Of a stretch of 44,783 nt of DNA, positions 1-7,580 are shown piece after piece. A program made the translations under genes and the position numbers. The notes beneath the pieces were generated by a model that saw only the letters and a list, made by a program, of their open reading frames with translations, did not search any database and had not been told where the DNA came from. Source of the DNA: Gammaproteobacteria bacterium (GTDB lineage Bacteria > Pseudomonadota > Gammaproteobacteria > Xanthomonadales > Marinicellaceae); assembly GCA_024280395.1 (NCBI GenBank), contig JAJRQG010000066.1:1-44783 (forward strand). Reading direction: 5' to 3'. Each line of letters opens with the position of its first letter. Within the stretch, counting starts at the first letter, position 1.

Positions 1-1
1 A

Positions 2-1849
2 AATGTCATCCGAATCGCTGGTATCTACTCAGTTGTGGCTTGGATATTGATGCAAGTAGCAGGTACGCTTGAAGAATCATTGAAATTACCAGAATGGTTC
101 GACAGCGTTGTCACAGCAGGTTTAATGATAGGCTTCCCTATTGCTCTATTATTGGCATGGGCATTTGAAATGACACCAGAGGGCGTTAAACGCACTGAAG
201 AACTAGCAGATGGTGAAACGGTTGCCAGCAGCAAAATGGATGGATTGATTTTAGTTGGAATTACAGTAGTTATTGGATTGGGTGTTTGGCAGCAATTTGG
301 AGCTAAAGACATGGATTCCGGCCTTCGCGAGAATCAAGACACAACCACTCCCGTCACTCCAAATAAAAATTCCGTCATTCCCGCGAAAGCGGGAATCCAA
401 TCAACCGAAGAAACCATAAAACCCAACTCCATCGCAGTCCTCCCGTTCGCCGATCTTTCTCCAAACAAAGACCAAGAGTATTTCTCTGATGGTATGGCTG
501 AGGAAATTCTTAATGTATTGGTGCAAGTTAATGGGCTTAAAGTAGCTTCAAGAACTTCGGCCTTTGGTTTTAAAGGCCAAGAATCTTTGGGTATTCCAAA
601 CATAGCAAAGAAACTTAAAGTCTGGCATATTTTAGAAGGATCTGTACGTAAATCAGGAAATAATATTCGAATTACCGCACAATTAATTGATGCAAAAAAT
701 GACAAGCATTTGTGGTCACAGACCTATGACAGAACATTAACCACAGAAAATATTTTTGCCATTCAAGATGAAATTGCAAAAGTCATTGTTGAGAAACTTG
801 GCATAGCTTTGGATATTAAAAATAGTTTTTTAAGCCAGCCCAATACCCGTATCGACACTCAAAATATAGCCGCCTATGAACTGTACCTAAAAGCCCGCGC
901 TCTTTTTCAAGCACGAATTGAATTAGATAAGGCAGAAGAATATATAATCAATGCCTTAAAAAAAGATGACAGTTTTGCCAAAGGCTGGGGACTGAGAGCT
1001 GCCTTGCAAATGGTCATAAAAGATTATGGCTTTTCCAATATGTCCTATCAAACCATGTTAGATAACACTGAAAAATATGCCAATAGAGCCATTGAAATCA
1101 ATCCAAACAGCGCTTTGGCATTGGCAGCCCTTGCTAATGCTCGTGAAAATTTTGCATGGACACAAAAGGCCCCTCAAGATTATCAAAAAATCATAAACGA
1201 TCTAAAAAAATCAATAGCCATCGCCCCCAATCAAACCTCACCACATAATTGGCTGGGATTAGCTTATCTCAGTATTGGTGAACAAGAAAAAGCTTTAAGG
1301 ATATTTAGAAAATGTGTTGTTATTGACCCTTTGTTTGCTCCTTGTGTTGAAAATGAATACGATGTATTAACAGCGCTTGGGCGATACGATGAGGCATGGG
1401 AAGTATTTGTCAGTTCCCAAGCACAAGGCATAACTACCGGTTATTGGACTAATTTTATATTATTGGCACAACGCAATGAAAAAACCGCTTTTATCTTGTT
1501 GGCAAACACGCCGACTAGATTATTGGGTTGGAGTAGACAGGATGAAGTCTATCAAGCTTATAAGAATATAAATGGTGATCACAGCGCTCTAATCAATGAT
1601 ATTATGCAATTCCTAGAAATAAATCACCGGGAAATTTCCATAGAGTTGGGTTCGTTTCTATTACCAATGGGAGCTTATCAACTTACATCAGCTTCGTTTT
1701 CAACCTGGGGCAAAGGTTTCCCAAAATACCGACAATCCAAGTATTTCAAACAACAAATCACGGGATCAGGTGTTTTCAACTACTGGCAAAAACACGGCTA
1801 CCCACCCCAATGTCACGCACTAGGAGAAGATGATTTTGAATGTGATTGA
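2..1849 (+). CDS. TM / TolB-like / TPR regulator-type protein, 5' end missing
   Basis: The frame is open from base 2 with no start before the window edge; residues reading NVIRIAGIYSVVAW precede the GTG at 35, so the gene begins outside the window. The visible protein has two hydrophobic segments at the left with an FEMTPEGVKRT linker, a third TM near residues 72-88, then a TolB/FlgO-like domain (IAVLPFADLSPNKDQEYFSDG, LEGSVRK, LWSQTYDR). TPR-like helices follow, and the C-terminus ends WQKHGYPPQCHALGEDDFECD-like. This architecture is typical of membrane proteins found behind CadC-type winged-helix or adenylate-cyclase output domains, so the missing N-terminus may carry such a domain. The codons around 371-398 come from an inserted REP-like hairpin that adds SVIPAKAGIQ to the linker. 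The gene lies upstream of the DUF6090 array; a functional link is only inferred. Confidence 0.8.
   Translation, partial: NVIRIAGIYSVVAWILMQVAGTLEESLKLPEWFDSVVTAGLMIGFPIALLLAWAFEMTPEGVKRTEELADGETVASSKMDGLILVGITVVIGLGVWQQFGAKDMDSGLRENQDTTTPVTPNKNSVIPAKAGIQSTEETIKPNSIAVLPFADLSPNKDQEYFSDGMAEEILNVLVQVNGLKVASRTSAFGFKGQESLGIPNIAKKLKVWHILEGSVRKSGNNIRITAQLIDAKNDKHLWSQTYDRTLTTENIFAIQDEIAKVIVEKLGIALDIKNSFLSQPNTRIDTQNIAAYELYLKARALFQARIELDKAEEYIINALKKDDSFAKGWGLRAALQMVIKDYGFSNMSYQTMLDNTEKYANRAIEINPNSALALAALANARENFAWTQKAPQDYQKIINDLKKSIAIAPNQTSPHNWLGLAYLSIGEQEKALRIFRKCVVIDPLFAPCVENEYDVLTALGRYDEAWEVFVSSQAQGITTGYWTNFILLAQRNEKTAFILLANTPTRLLGWSRQDEVYQAYKNINGDHSALINDIMQFLEINHREISIELGSFLLPMGAYQLTSASFSTWGKGFPKYRQSKYFKQQITGSGVFNYWQKHGYPPQCHALGEDDFECD
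371..398 (+). repeat. REP/dRS3-like hairpin inside a coding region
   Basis: An 8-bp arm attcccgc, the loop gaaa and the arm gcgggaat (377-396) are preceded by cgtc. It is read in frame as SVIPAKAGIQ, a peptide commonly seen where this widespread repeat family falls inside genes. A related hairpin with the same layout lies at 40146-40169. Confidence 0.85.
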
Positions 1850-1867
1850 ATTCAATACCAAAGCCCC

Positions 1868-1958
1868 CGTCATTGCGAGGGAGGAACGACCACGGCAATC
1901 TGTTGGGATTACGGCATATTCAGGAGGCTGCCACAGTCGTACCTCCTTCGCAATGACG
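1868..1958. repeat. Intergenic palindromic repeat, copy 1 (about 91 bp)
   Basis: It begins cgtcattgcgagg and ends cttcgcaatgacg, which are inverted ends. The interior is almost identical to the copy at 6515-6604 (caatctg, ggattacggca, attcaggagg, tgccacagtcgtacc). It fills most of the gap between the regulator gene and the first DUF6090 gene. Confidence 0.85.
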
Positions 1959-1986
1959 GAGTATTAAAATATATGAGTGTAAACCA

Positions 1987-2763
1987 ATGATTAAATTCTT
2001 CAGAAAAATTCGCCAAAACCTTCTCAAAGAAGGAAAAACTGCCCGTTATTTTAAATATGCCATTGGTGAAATCATTTTAGTTGTGATTGGTATATTAATA
2101 GCTTTACAGATCAATAATTGGAATTCACAAAGACATGAGAAAAATCAAGAACTCCTCATATTAACATCATTAAAGGCCAATTTTATTGAAAACTTGGAGA
2201 CACTAAGCAAAGCTAAATCTGATATAACGGAAGTATATACAGCAAGCTTAAAGTTGTTGACACTTATTCATCCAACAGAAATTAACTATACAAATGAAGT
2301 AGTAGATAATTTAATAGGCCAGATTTTAAATTATTATACTTGGGATCCAACCACAGGTGCAATCGACCAGGTTATTAACTCTGATCAGTTTAATTTAATT
2401 CAAAATAAAGCAATTAAAATTAAAATTTCAAATTGGTCAAGATTAATAACGGATTCTGCAAAAGACTTCACCATTTCTAATGACCATTTGTTTAAGACTA
2501 TGGTTATATATCTAGAAAAGCATGCCAATATTAAAAACATGCCCACCCCTGATGCTGTCTATTTTAGGACTAAACTATCAGTAATACCGCCATCAAATTT
2601 TGACAGTGATTATAAAAAAATGATGTCTTCTAAGGAGTTTGAAAATTTAATCGATTGGCAAGCCATCAACCATGCATATATCATCAATGAATATGAAAAA
2701 TTTCAAAGTTTCTTAGAAACGACACTTAAATTAGTAAATGCTGAAATTAAAAACCATGATTAA
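1987..2763 (+). CDS. DUF6090 family membrane-anchored protein, paralogue 1
   Basis: A 258-residue protein. It starts MIKFFRKIRQNLLKEGKTAR, a basic amphipathic segment, followed by one TM helix at about residues 22-43 that contains a conserved Glu (AIGEIILVVIGILIALQ) and the motif INNWN. The remaining ~210 residues look helical and soluble, probably periplasmic, with no catalytic motif that I recognise. The N-terminal ~45 residues match the DUF6090 family, which I know mainly from Bacteroidota; the function is unknown. The ATG is fixed by the family N-terminus. It is the first of five paralogues in the same direction. Its stop overlaps the start of a relic reading frame at 2756. Confidence 0.85.
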   Translation: MIKFFRKIRQNLLKEGKTARYFKYAIGEIILVVIGILIALQINNWNSQRHEKNQELLILTSLKANFIENLETLSKAKSDITEVYTASLKLLTLIHPTEINYTNEVVDNLIGQILNYYTWDPTTGAIDQVINSDQFNLIQNKAIKIKISNWSRLITDSAKDFTISNDHLFKTMVIYLEKHANIKNMPTPDAVYFRTKLSVIPPSNFDSDYKKMMSSKEFENLIDWQAINHAYIINEYEKFQSFLETTLKLVNAEIKNHD

Positions 2764-2983
2764 AGTCTTCCAAAAAATCCAAATAAGAATCGCCGTCATT
2801 GCGAGGGAGGAACGACCGCGGCACCAAACGGCAGGATCGCCGTTTTGCCACGCAAAACGACCCGAAGGGCTTGGAGCAGGCGCGGAAAGACAATCTCTAA
2901 AATCAGACGAAAACCCAAGCAGATTGCTGCGTCGCAAGCTCCTCGCAATGACGGAGTTTTATCATATCGAGATACAACCATGA
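2756..2983 (+). other. Relic DUF6090 start running through a repeat (75 codons)
   Basis: The ATG lies inside the stop region of paralogue 1 (…catgattaa). The first residues MIKVFQKIQI are a degenerate copy of the conserved MIKFFRKIRQ start. After about 12 codons the frame runs into the palindromic repeat and stays open to a TGA that overlaps the next gene's start as ATGA (2980-2983). It is more likely a scar than a functional gene, but the open frame could keep translation coupled between paralogues 1 and 2. Confidence 0.5.
2794..2953. repeat. Intergenic palindromic repeat, copy 2 (about 160 bp, longer interior)
   Basis: It has the same ends as the 1868-1958 copy (cgtcattgcgagggaggaacgacc at the left, ctcctcgcaatgacgg at the right). 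The interior is different and longer, with a smaller hairpin around ggatcgccgttttgcc. It lies between paralogues 1 and 2. Confidence 0.75.
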
Positions 2984-3717
2984 TTAGTTTCTTCAGAAAA
3001 ATACGCAAAAACCTTCTCAAAGAAGGAAAAACAGTCCGTTATTTTAAATATGCACTGGGAGAAATAATCCTTGTGGTTATTGGTATTTTGATAGCATTAC
3101 AAATAAACAATTGGAATGAAGAAAAAAAGAACGTTAGAAAGGGTTATGAAATTCTTGTTGATGTCAGAGAAAATGCAGAATCTAATATCATTCAATTTCA
3201 ACAAGATATTGAAGTCAATAGAAAGGTTATTAATTCTATTGATATTGTCTTAAACAATATAACCATCACCAAAGTTTATAATAAGTCACTAGATAAGCAT
3301 TTACGTTTTGTCACATGGTGGGCATCCTCAAGATGGAAATCTACAGGATATGAATCACTGGTTTCTCAAGGTGTTGAAATTGTTAAGTCAAGAGTATTGC
3401 GTGAATCTATCATAGACTTATATGAAACAACCTATCCTTTGATCATTGAGAACACGCGTCTAGAAGAAGGAAATTGGCATGCTGTGTTGCCTTATTGGCT
3501 TGAACTTATTTACCGGGAACCCAGTGGCTTCAATACTGCTGATGCACACAAAGCAACGCCTTTTGATTATCAAAAACTTGTTCAATCCAATATGTTTAAA
3601 AGCATTTTGTCCTTTAAACGTTCACAAAGATTGGTTGATATTAAATTAAGAAATAGGGCCATAGAAAAGAATAATAATCTTATCGTGTTAATTGATAAAG
3701 AACTTGGAATAAAATAA
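2980..3717 (+). CDS. DUF6090 family membrane-anchored protein, paralogue 2
   Basis: A 245-residue protein starting MISFFRKIRKNLLKEGKTVR, with the conserved single TM (ALGEIILVVIGILIALQINN) and a divergent, helix-rich, probably periplasmic body. A longer frame is open upstream to 2845, but that part is translated repeat DNA. The family N-terminus and the ATGA overlap both favour 2980 as the start. The body contains FVTWWASSRWKSTGYESL and a Trp-rich stretch NWHAVLPYWLELIYREP that the other copies lack. Function unknown. Confidence 0.85.
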   Translation: MISFFRKIRKNLLKEGKTVRYFKYALGEIILVVIGILIALQINNWNEEKKNVRKGYEILVDVRENAESNIIQFQQDIEVNRKVINSIDIVLNNITITKVYNKSLDKHLRFVTWWASSRWKSTGYESLVSQGVEIVKSRVLRESIIDLYETTYPLIIENTRLEEGNWHAVLPYWLELIYREPSGFNTADAHKATPFDYQKLVQSNMFKSILSFKRSQRLVDIKLRNRAIEKNNNLIVLIDKELGIK

Positions 3718-3731
3718 CTAAAGCCACAACC

Positions 3732-4502
3732 ATGATAAAATTCTTCAGAAAAATTAGACAAAAGATGATTAAAGAAAACAAATTCAGTAAATACCTAATC
3801 TATGCCATTGGCGAAATAGCCTTGGTGGTAATTGGTATTTTGATCGCATTACAAATCAACAATAACAACGATATACGCAAAGAGAGACAAAAGGAATTGC
3901 GTTACTTAGAAAACATCAAATCCGATTTAGTGGTGAATATTGATGAGATGAACAGTTATATTAAAACAAGAATAGATCAGATTGAAGCAGCGAAAAGAAT
4001 CCTAGAGTATTTTGAAGGCAAACCATTAACCGATTTAGAGGCTTTTAATGCCGATGGCCTAAGTCTTTACAGTTGGCAACGGTTTTATCAAAACAACAAT
4101 ACCTTCAATGAATTGGTCAATTCAGGAAACTTGGCCTTACTCACCAACGAAGGAATCAAAAAACGATTGTTGGATATAGAATTGCTAAATAAAAAATACA
4201 AAGCCGAAGAAGACCATTTTCGCTTTGATACCGAAAACAATCTATATAAACCCATCTATGCAACAATGGATTTAAATCCCATGATAAACAATGGAGAGTA
4301 TTATTTTAGCAAAGGAAAGTCAGGAAGCCACAAGCCTTTTGTGGATGATATCTTTGTTGATTTTTTAAAAAATACAAATATAAAAAACGGATTTGTACTC
4401 GCCGTGCTAGAATTCACTACTCTTAATGGGAAAATGCAAAACATGATAGAAGAGTCTAAACATTTGATAAAAGCCATTGATGATGAGTTGAGGAAGCCAT
4501 GA
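3732..4502 (+). CDS. DUF6090 family membrane-anchored protein, paralogue 3
   Basis: A 256-residue protein and the most divergent of the five at the N-terminus (MIKFFRKIRQKMIKENKFSK). It keeps the TM core (AIGEIALVVIGILIALQINN). The body is helical with a strongly charged, coiled-coil-like start (RKERQKELRYLENIKSD). A conserved-looking element NTFNELVNSGNLALLTNEGIKKRLLD resembles FNNLINNDISIISNNKLKK in paralogue 5 and INSDQFNLIQNKAIKIKI in paralogue 1, so the bodies are homologous though far diverged. It starts 14 bases after paralogue 2. Its TGA overlaps a relic ATG at 4499 as ATGA. Confidence 0.85.
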   Translation: MIKFFRKIRQKMIKENKFSKYLIYAIGEIALVVIGILIALQINNNNDIRKERQKELRYLENIKSDLVVNIDEMNSYIKTRIDQIEAAKRILEYFEGKPLTDLEAFNADGLSLYSWQRFYQNNNTFNELVNSGNLALLTNEGIKKRLLDIELLNKKYKAEEDHFRFDTENNLYKPIYATMDLNPMINNGEYYFSKGKSGSHKPFVDDIFVDFLKNTNIKNGFVLAVLEFTTLNGKMQNMIEESKHLIKAIDDELRKP

Positions 4503-4564
4503 TTGAATTCTTGTTGAAAATCGACCAGTCGGGCCTAATTCATAATAATATTGTGTTACAATAG
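4499..4564 (+). other. Second relic of a DUF6090 start (21 codons)
   Basis: The ATG overlaps the stop of paralogue 3 (ATGA). The residues MIEFLLKIDQSG resemble MIKFFRKIRQNL for about eight positions, then the similarity ends and the frame stops at TAG. It sits at the junction with the ATPase gene and looks like the left-over start of a lost or replaced array member. Confidence 0.4.
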
Positions 4565-4606
4565 CAAATTATACATAAATGTTGCTATTAGACCGATAAA
4601 TTAATT

Positions 4607-5731
4607 ATGATTGAAAGAACCATCATCCAACAAATAACAACAAACTTAAATGACAAAAAGATCATTGTGCTTATTGGACCACGACAAGTTGGCAAAACAA
4701 CACTTTTGAAAAATCATTTTGTCAATGATGAAACCCTGCTACTCAATGGCGATGATTCTGATGTGAGATTGCAATTATCCAATCCTTCCAGCACCTACCT
4801 CAAACAAATCATAGGCAAAAACAAAAGACTTATCATTGATGAAGCCCAACGTATCGAAAATATTGGACTTACTCTGAAAATTTTACACGATGAACTGCCA
4901 GAAGTAAAAATAATTGCCACAGGCTCATCGGCTTTTGAATTATCCAATAAAATTAACGAACCGCTAACAGGAAGAAAGTGGGAGTTTAAAATGTGGCCAA
5001 TTTCCGTACAAGAAATGATTGAACACAATTCATTGCTCGAAGAATCAAGATTGTTAGAACACCGTCTGGTTTATGGCTGGTATCCTGATGTGATAAATAA
5101 TCCAGGAGAAGAAATTGATATTTTAAAACAACTTTCAGACAGTTACTTGTACAAAGATTTACTGACATGGGAAGACATCAAGAAACCACAAAAACTAGAA
5201 ACACTGGTGCAAGCACTGGCTTTTCAAATCGGGCAGCAAGTTTCGTATCATGAGTTGGGACAAACCGTCGGTTTGAACAATGAAACTGTATTGCGATATA
5301 TTGGTTTATTGGAAAAAGCTTTTATTGTATTCAGGTTACCATCATTCAGCAGAAATTTACGCAATGAATTAAAGAAAAGTCGTAAGATCTATTTTTATGA
5401 TGTAGGCATCCGCAATGCCGTTATCAAAAACTGGAACCCCGTGTCACTGCGTCAAGACATAGGTGCTTTATGGGAAAACTTCTTGATAGTCGAACGATTA
5501 AAGTACAAATCCTATCATGAGCTTTATAGTAATGATTATTTTTGGCGCAACCAAGCCCAACAGGAAATTGATTTTATCGAAGATTATGCAGGTATTATTC
5601 ACGCCTATGAATTTAAATGGAATCCAAAAAGCAAAGCAAAATTCAGCAAATCCTTTACCCGTGCCTATGAAAACCATCAACTAATGACTGTTAACAAAAG
5701 CAACTACTTAGATTTCATCCAAAAGGAATAA
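4607..5731 (+). CDS. AAA family ATPase with C-terminal DUF4143 domain
   Basis: A 374-residue protein. Walker A is GPRQVGKTT (about residues 24-32), Walker B is RLIIDEAQRI, and a sensor-like IIATGSSAFEL follows; this is the AAA_14 pattern. The C-terminal half has DLLTWEDIKKP, a winged-helix-like SYHELGQTVGLNNETVLRYIGLLEKA, and the nuclease-like DUF4143 core (KIYFYDVGIRNAV, LWENFLIVERLK, FWRNQAQQEIDFI). Proteins of this family are cytosolic, widespread in bacteria and archaea, and poorly characterised. It splits the DUF6090 array: the relic start lies before it and paralogue 4 starts 3 bases after it. It may therefore be an insertion, or a partner acquired with the array. The length is usual for the family. 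Confidence 0.9.
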   Translation: MIERTIIQQITTNLNDKKIIVLIGPRQVGKTTLLKNHFVNDETLLLNGDDSDVRLQLSNPSSTYLKQIIGKNKRLIIDEAQRIENIGLTLKILHDELPEVKIIATGSSAFELSNKINEPLTGRKWEFKMWPISVQEMIEHNSLLEESRLLEHRLVYGWYPDVINNPGEEIDILKQLSDSYLYKDLLTWEDIKKPQKLETLVQALAFQIGQQVSYHELGQTVGLNNETVLRYIGLLEKAFIVFRLPSFSRNLRNELKKSRKIYFYDVGIRNAVIKNWNPVSLRQDIGALWENFLIVERLKYKSYHELYSNDYFWRNQAQQEIDFIEDYAGIIHAYEFKWNPKSKAKFSKSFTRAYENHQLMTVNKSNYLDFIQKE

Positions 5732-5734
5732 ACA

Positions 5735-6484
5735 ATGATTAAATTCTTCCGAAAAATCCGTCAAAACCTCCTGAATGAAGGAAAAACAGCCCGTTATTTT
5801 AAATATGCCATTGGTGAAATTGTACTTGTTGTGATTGGTATACTCATTGCTTTTCAGGTCAATGACTGGAACAAACAGAGAATAGAAAAAAATACAGAAA
5901 CTCTGTATCTAAAAGCGATAGTATCTGAAATTAAAAGTAATATACAAGTAAATCAAGAACTGATTTGGTCACGTATAGACAAAAAGCTATCGGGTTTATA
6001 CACAGCAAAAGCCTATGCTGAAGAAAGCTTGGATGTAGATGATCCCGTTAAGTTTATTATGGCAGTATCCTATGCAGCTGTATTTTCAGGTGGATATGAT
6101 ATGGGGGATGCCTATGTTTATGAAGAAATGGTGAATACTGGATTTATGAAATCATTGTCAGATAATAAGTTGAAAAAAGATATTATTGATTATTATGCCA
6201 TACAGATAACTATTCAACAAAGGCTTCTTGTATATGCCAGTGCCTATTTAAGTTTCACTAACCATCTCAGACCTTATGATACACAAAACCGAAGTGAATT
6301 GTCAGAATATGATCAAGCGGAAGCCTTGCAAGCATTTAAAACAACAGAGTTTAGAAAAATTGTCGATGCGGAATTGTCTTATACATACAAATTAAGAGAT
6401 TACTTAACTAACCAGAAAAGAAGAGGCCTTGATTTGATTGATTTGATAGAAACAAAGTTAAATCAAGGAAATAACTCGCAATGA
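5735..6484 (+). CDS. DUF6090 family membrane-anchored protein, paralogue 4
   Basis: A 249-residue protein starting MIKFFRKIRQNLLNEGKTAR, with the TM AIGEIVLVVIGILIAFQVND and a variable body. The body includes SGGYDMGDAYVYEEMVNTGFMKSLSDNKLKKDI, which again resembles the 'NTG/NSG…NKLKK' element of the other paralogues. It begins 3 bases after the ATPase stop, so it is probably cotranscribed with it. Its TGA overlaps an ATG at 6481 that opens a 45-codon frame through the next repeat. Function unknown. Confidence 0.85.
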   Translation: MIKFFRKIRQNLLNEGKTARYFKYAIGEIVLVVIGILIAFQVNDWNKQRIEKNTETLYLKAIVSEIKSNIQVNQELIWSRIDKKLSGLYTAKAYAEESLDVDDPVKFIMAVSYAAVFSGGYDMGDAYVYEEMVNTGFMKSLSDNKLKKDIIDYYAIQITIQQRLLVYASAYLSFTNHLRPYDTQNRSELSEYDQAEALQAFKTTEFRKIVDAELSYTYKLRDYLTNQKRRGLDLIDLIETKLNQGNNSQ

Positions 6485-6618
6485 ATGTGGCAAATCGTGA
6501 TATTCAACAACGCACGTCATTGCGAGGAGGAACAACGCGGCAATCTGTTTGGGATTACGGCAAATTCAGGAGGTTGCCACAGTCGTACCTCCTTCGCAAT
6601 GACGTACTTTTTAATTAA
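6481..6618 (+). other. Short open frame through repeat copy 3 (45 codons)
   Basis: The ATG overlaps the stop of paralogue 4 as ATGA. The frame (MNVANRDIQQRTSLRGG…) passes through the whole 6515-6604 repeat to a TAA 13 bases before the next start. No similarity is recognised. It may be chance or may allow translational coupling; it is probably not a functional protein. Confidence 0.2.
6515..6604. repeat. Intergenic palindromic repeat, copy 3 (about 90 bp)
   Basis: It is nearly identical in sequence and length to the copy at 1868-1958, with inverted ends cgtcattgcgagg and cttcgcaatgacg. It lies between DUF6090 paralogues 4 and 5. Confidence 0.85.
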
Positions 6619-6631
6619 ACAGAGATAAACC

Positions 6632-7423
6632 ATGATTAAATTCTTCAGAAAAACCCGCCAAAACCTTTTGAATGAAGGCAAAACAACCCGCTATTTTAAA
6701 TATGCCGTTGGTGAAATTGTGCTTGTGGTTATAGGTATCTTGATTGCTTTGCAAATCAATAATATGAATGAAGCAAGAAAAGCAACCATCCAAGAAATCA
6801 CCCTGCTAAAAAATATACAACAAGACATTGAACTGGATAAACTGGACATCAACTTCAATATCAAACACCACAAACAAATGTTAAAAGCCGAGATTGAATT
6901 GTTGGCATTTTTGCAAAGTAATTTAATCGAACCAAAAACCCCCATAGACTATTTAAATGCACTGGGTTTTCCTTTGATTTCAGCCATACAAAAATCTACT
7001 TTCAACAATCTGATTAATAATGACATCAGCATTATCTCTAATAATAAACTAAAAAAAACCATCACACGCTTTTATGATTACTTTGTAACAGCCGTAGTAT
7101 TAATGGAAAATGAGGCACCTGAATACAATACTTATAATGTAAAAAAACCTTTTTTCTTAAAATATTTCAAACTAGACAATAAATCAAAATTAATGAAGTT
7201 AAGCACTGAAAACAATGAATATCAATACAATCCAGATTTAGAAAAACAAAGCTTAATATTGAAAGATAAAAAAGGAGCGAAGCAAGACGAGGCATTTAAG
7301 GTAGAATTGAATGAAAGCCAGTTTTTTAGAAATGCAAAAATCAGTAATTATAGTAATTTGCTCAAAGAAATTGATGAACTCAATGCCGCTCTCAACAAAG
7401 AATTGAATAAGCTAGAACAATGA
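6632..7423 (+). CDS. DUF6090 family membrane-anchored protein, paralogue 5
   Basis: A 263-residue protein starting MIKFFRKTRQNLLNEGKTTR, with the TM AVGEIVLVVIGILIALQINN. The body differs from the others: it is Lys-rich, has the element FNNLINNDISIISNNKLKKTI, and carries a low-complexity charged stretch (LEKQSLILKDKKGAKQDE). It is the last member of the array; 157 bases without a gene follow. Function unknown. Confidence 0.85.
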   Translation: MIKFFRKTRQNLLNEGKTTRYFKYAVGEIVLVVIGILIALQINNMNEARKATIQEITLLKNIQQDIELDKLDINFNIKHHKQMLKAEIELLAFLQSNLIEPKTPIDYLNALGFPLISAIQKSTFNNLINNDISIISNNKLKKTITRFYDYFVTAVVLMENEAPEYNTYNVKKPFFLKYFKLDNKSKLMKLSTENNEYQYNPDLEKQSLILKDKKGAKQDEAFKVELNESQFFRNAKISNYSNLLKEIDELNAALNKELNKLEQ

Positions 7424-7580
7424 TGAATTGTATACATAAAATTACAATAAATAAAAAATTGAATCACATAGTATGAGGATTAATTATTCTAATCTTTTGC
7501 TTCATTGGTTAATTACAAATAATAAATTATTAGCGAACAAACGAAAAATCTGATAAAACCCCTTAAAAGAAAACAAAACA

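Noticed and set aside
2845-2979. N-terminal extension of DUF6090 paralogue 2
   Set aside because: The extra 45 residues are translated repeat DNA (Arg/Lys-rich) and are absent from the other paralogues.
1868-6604. CRISPR array formed by the repeats in the DUF6090 region
   Set aside because: The copies are few, long, of unequal length and separated by whole genes, with no spacer pattern or cas genes.
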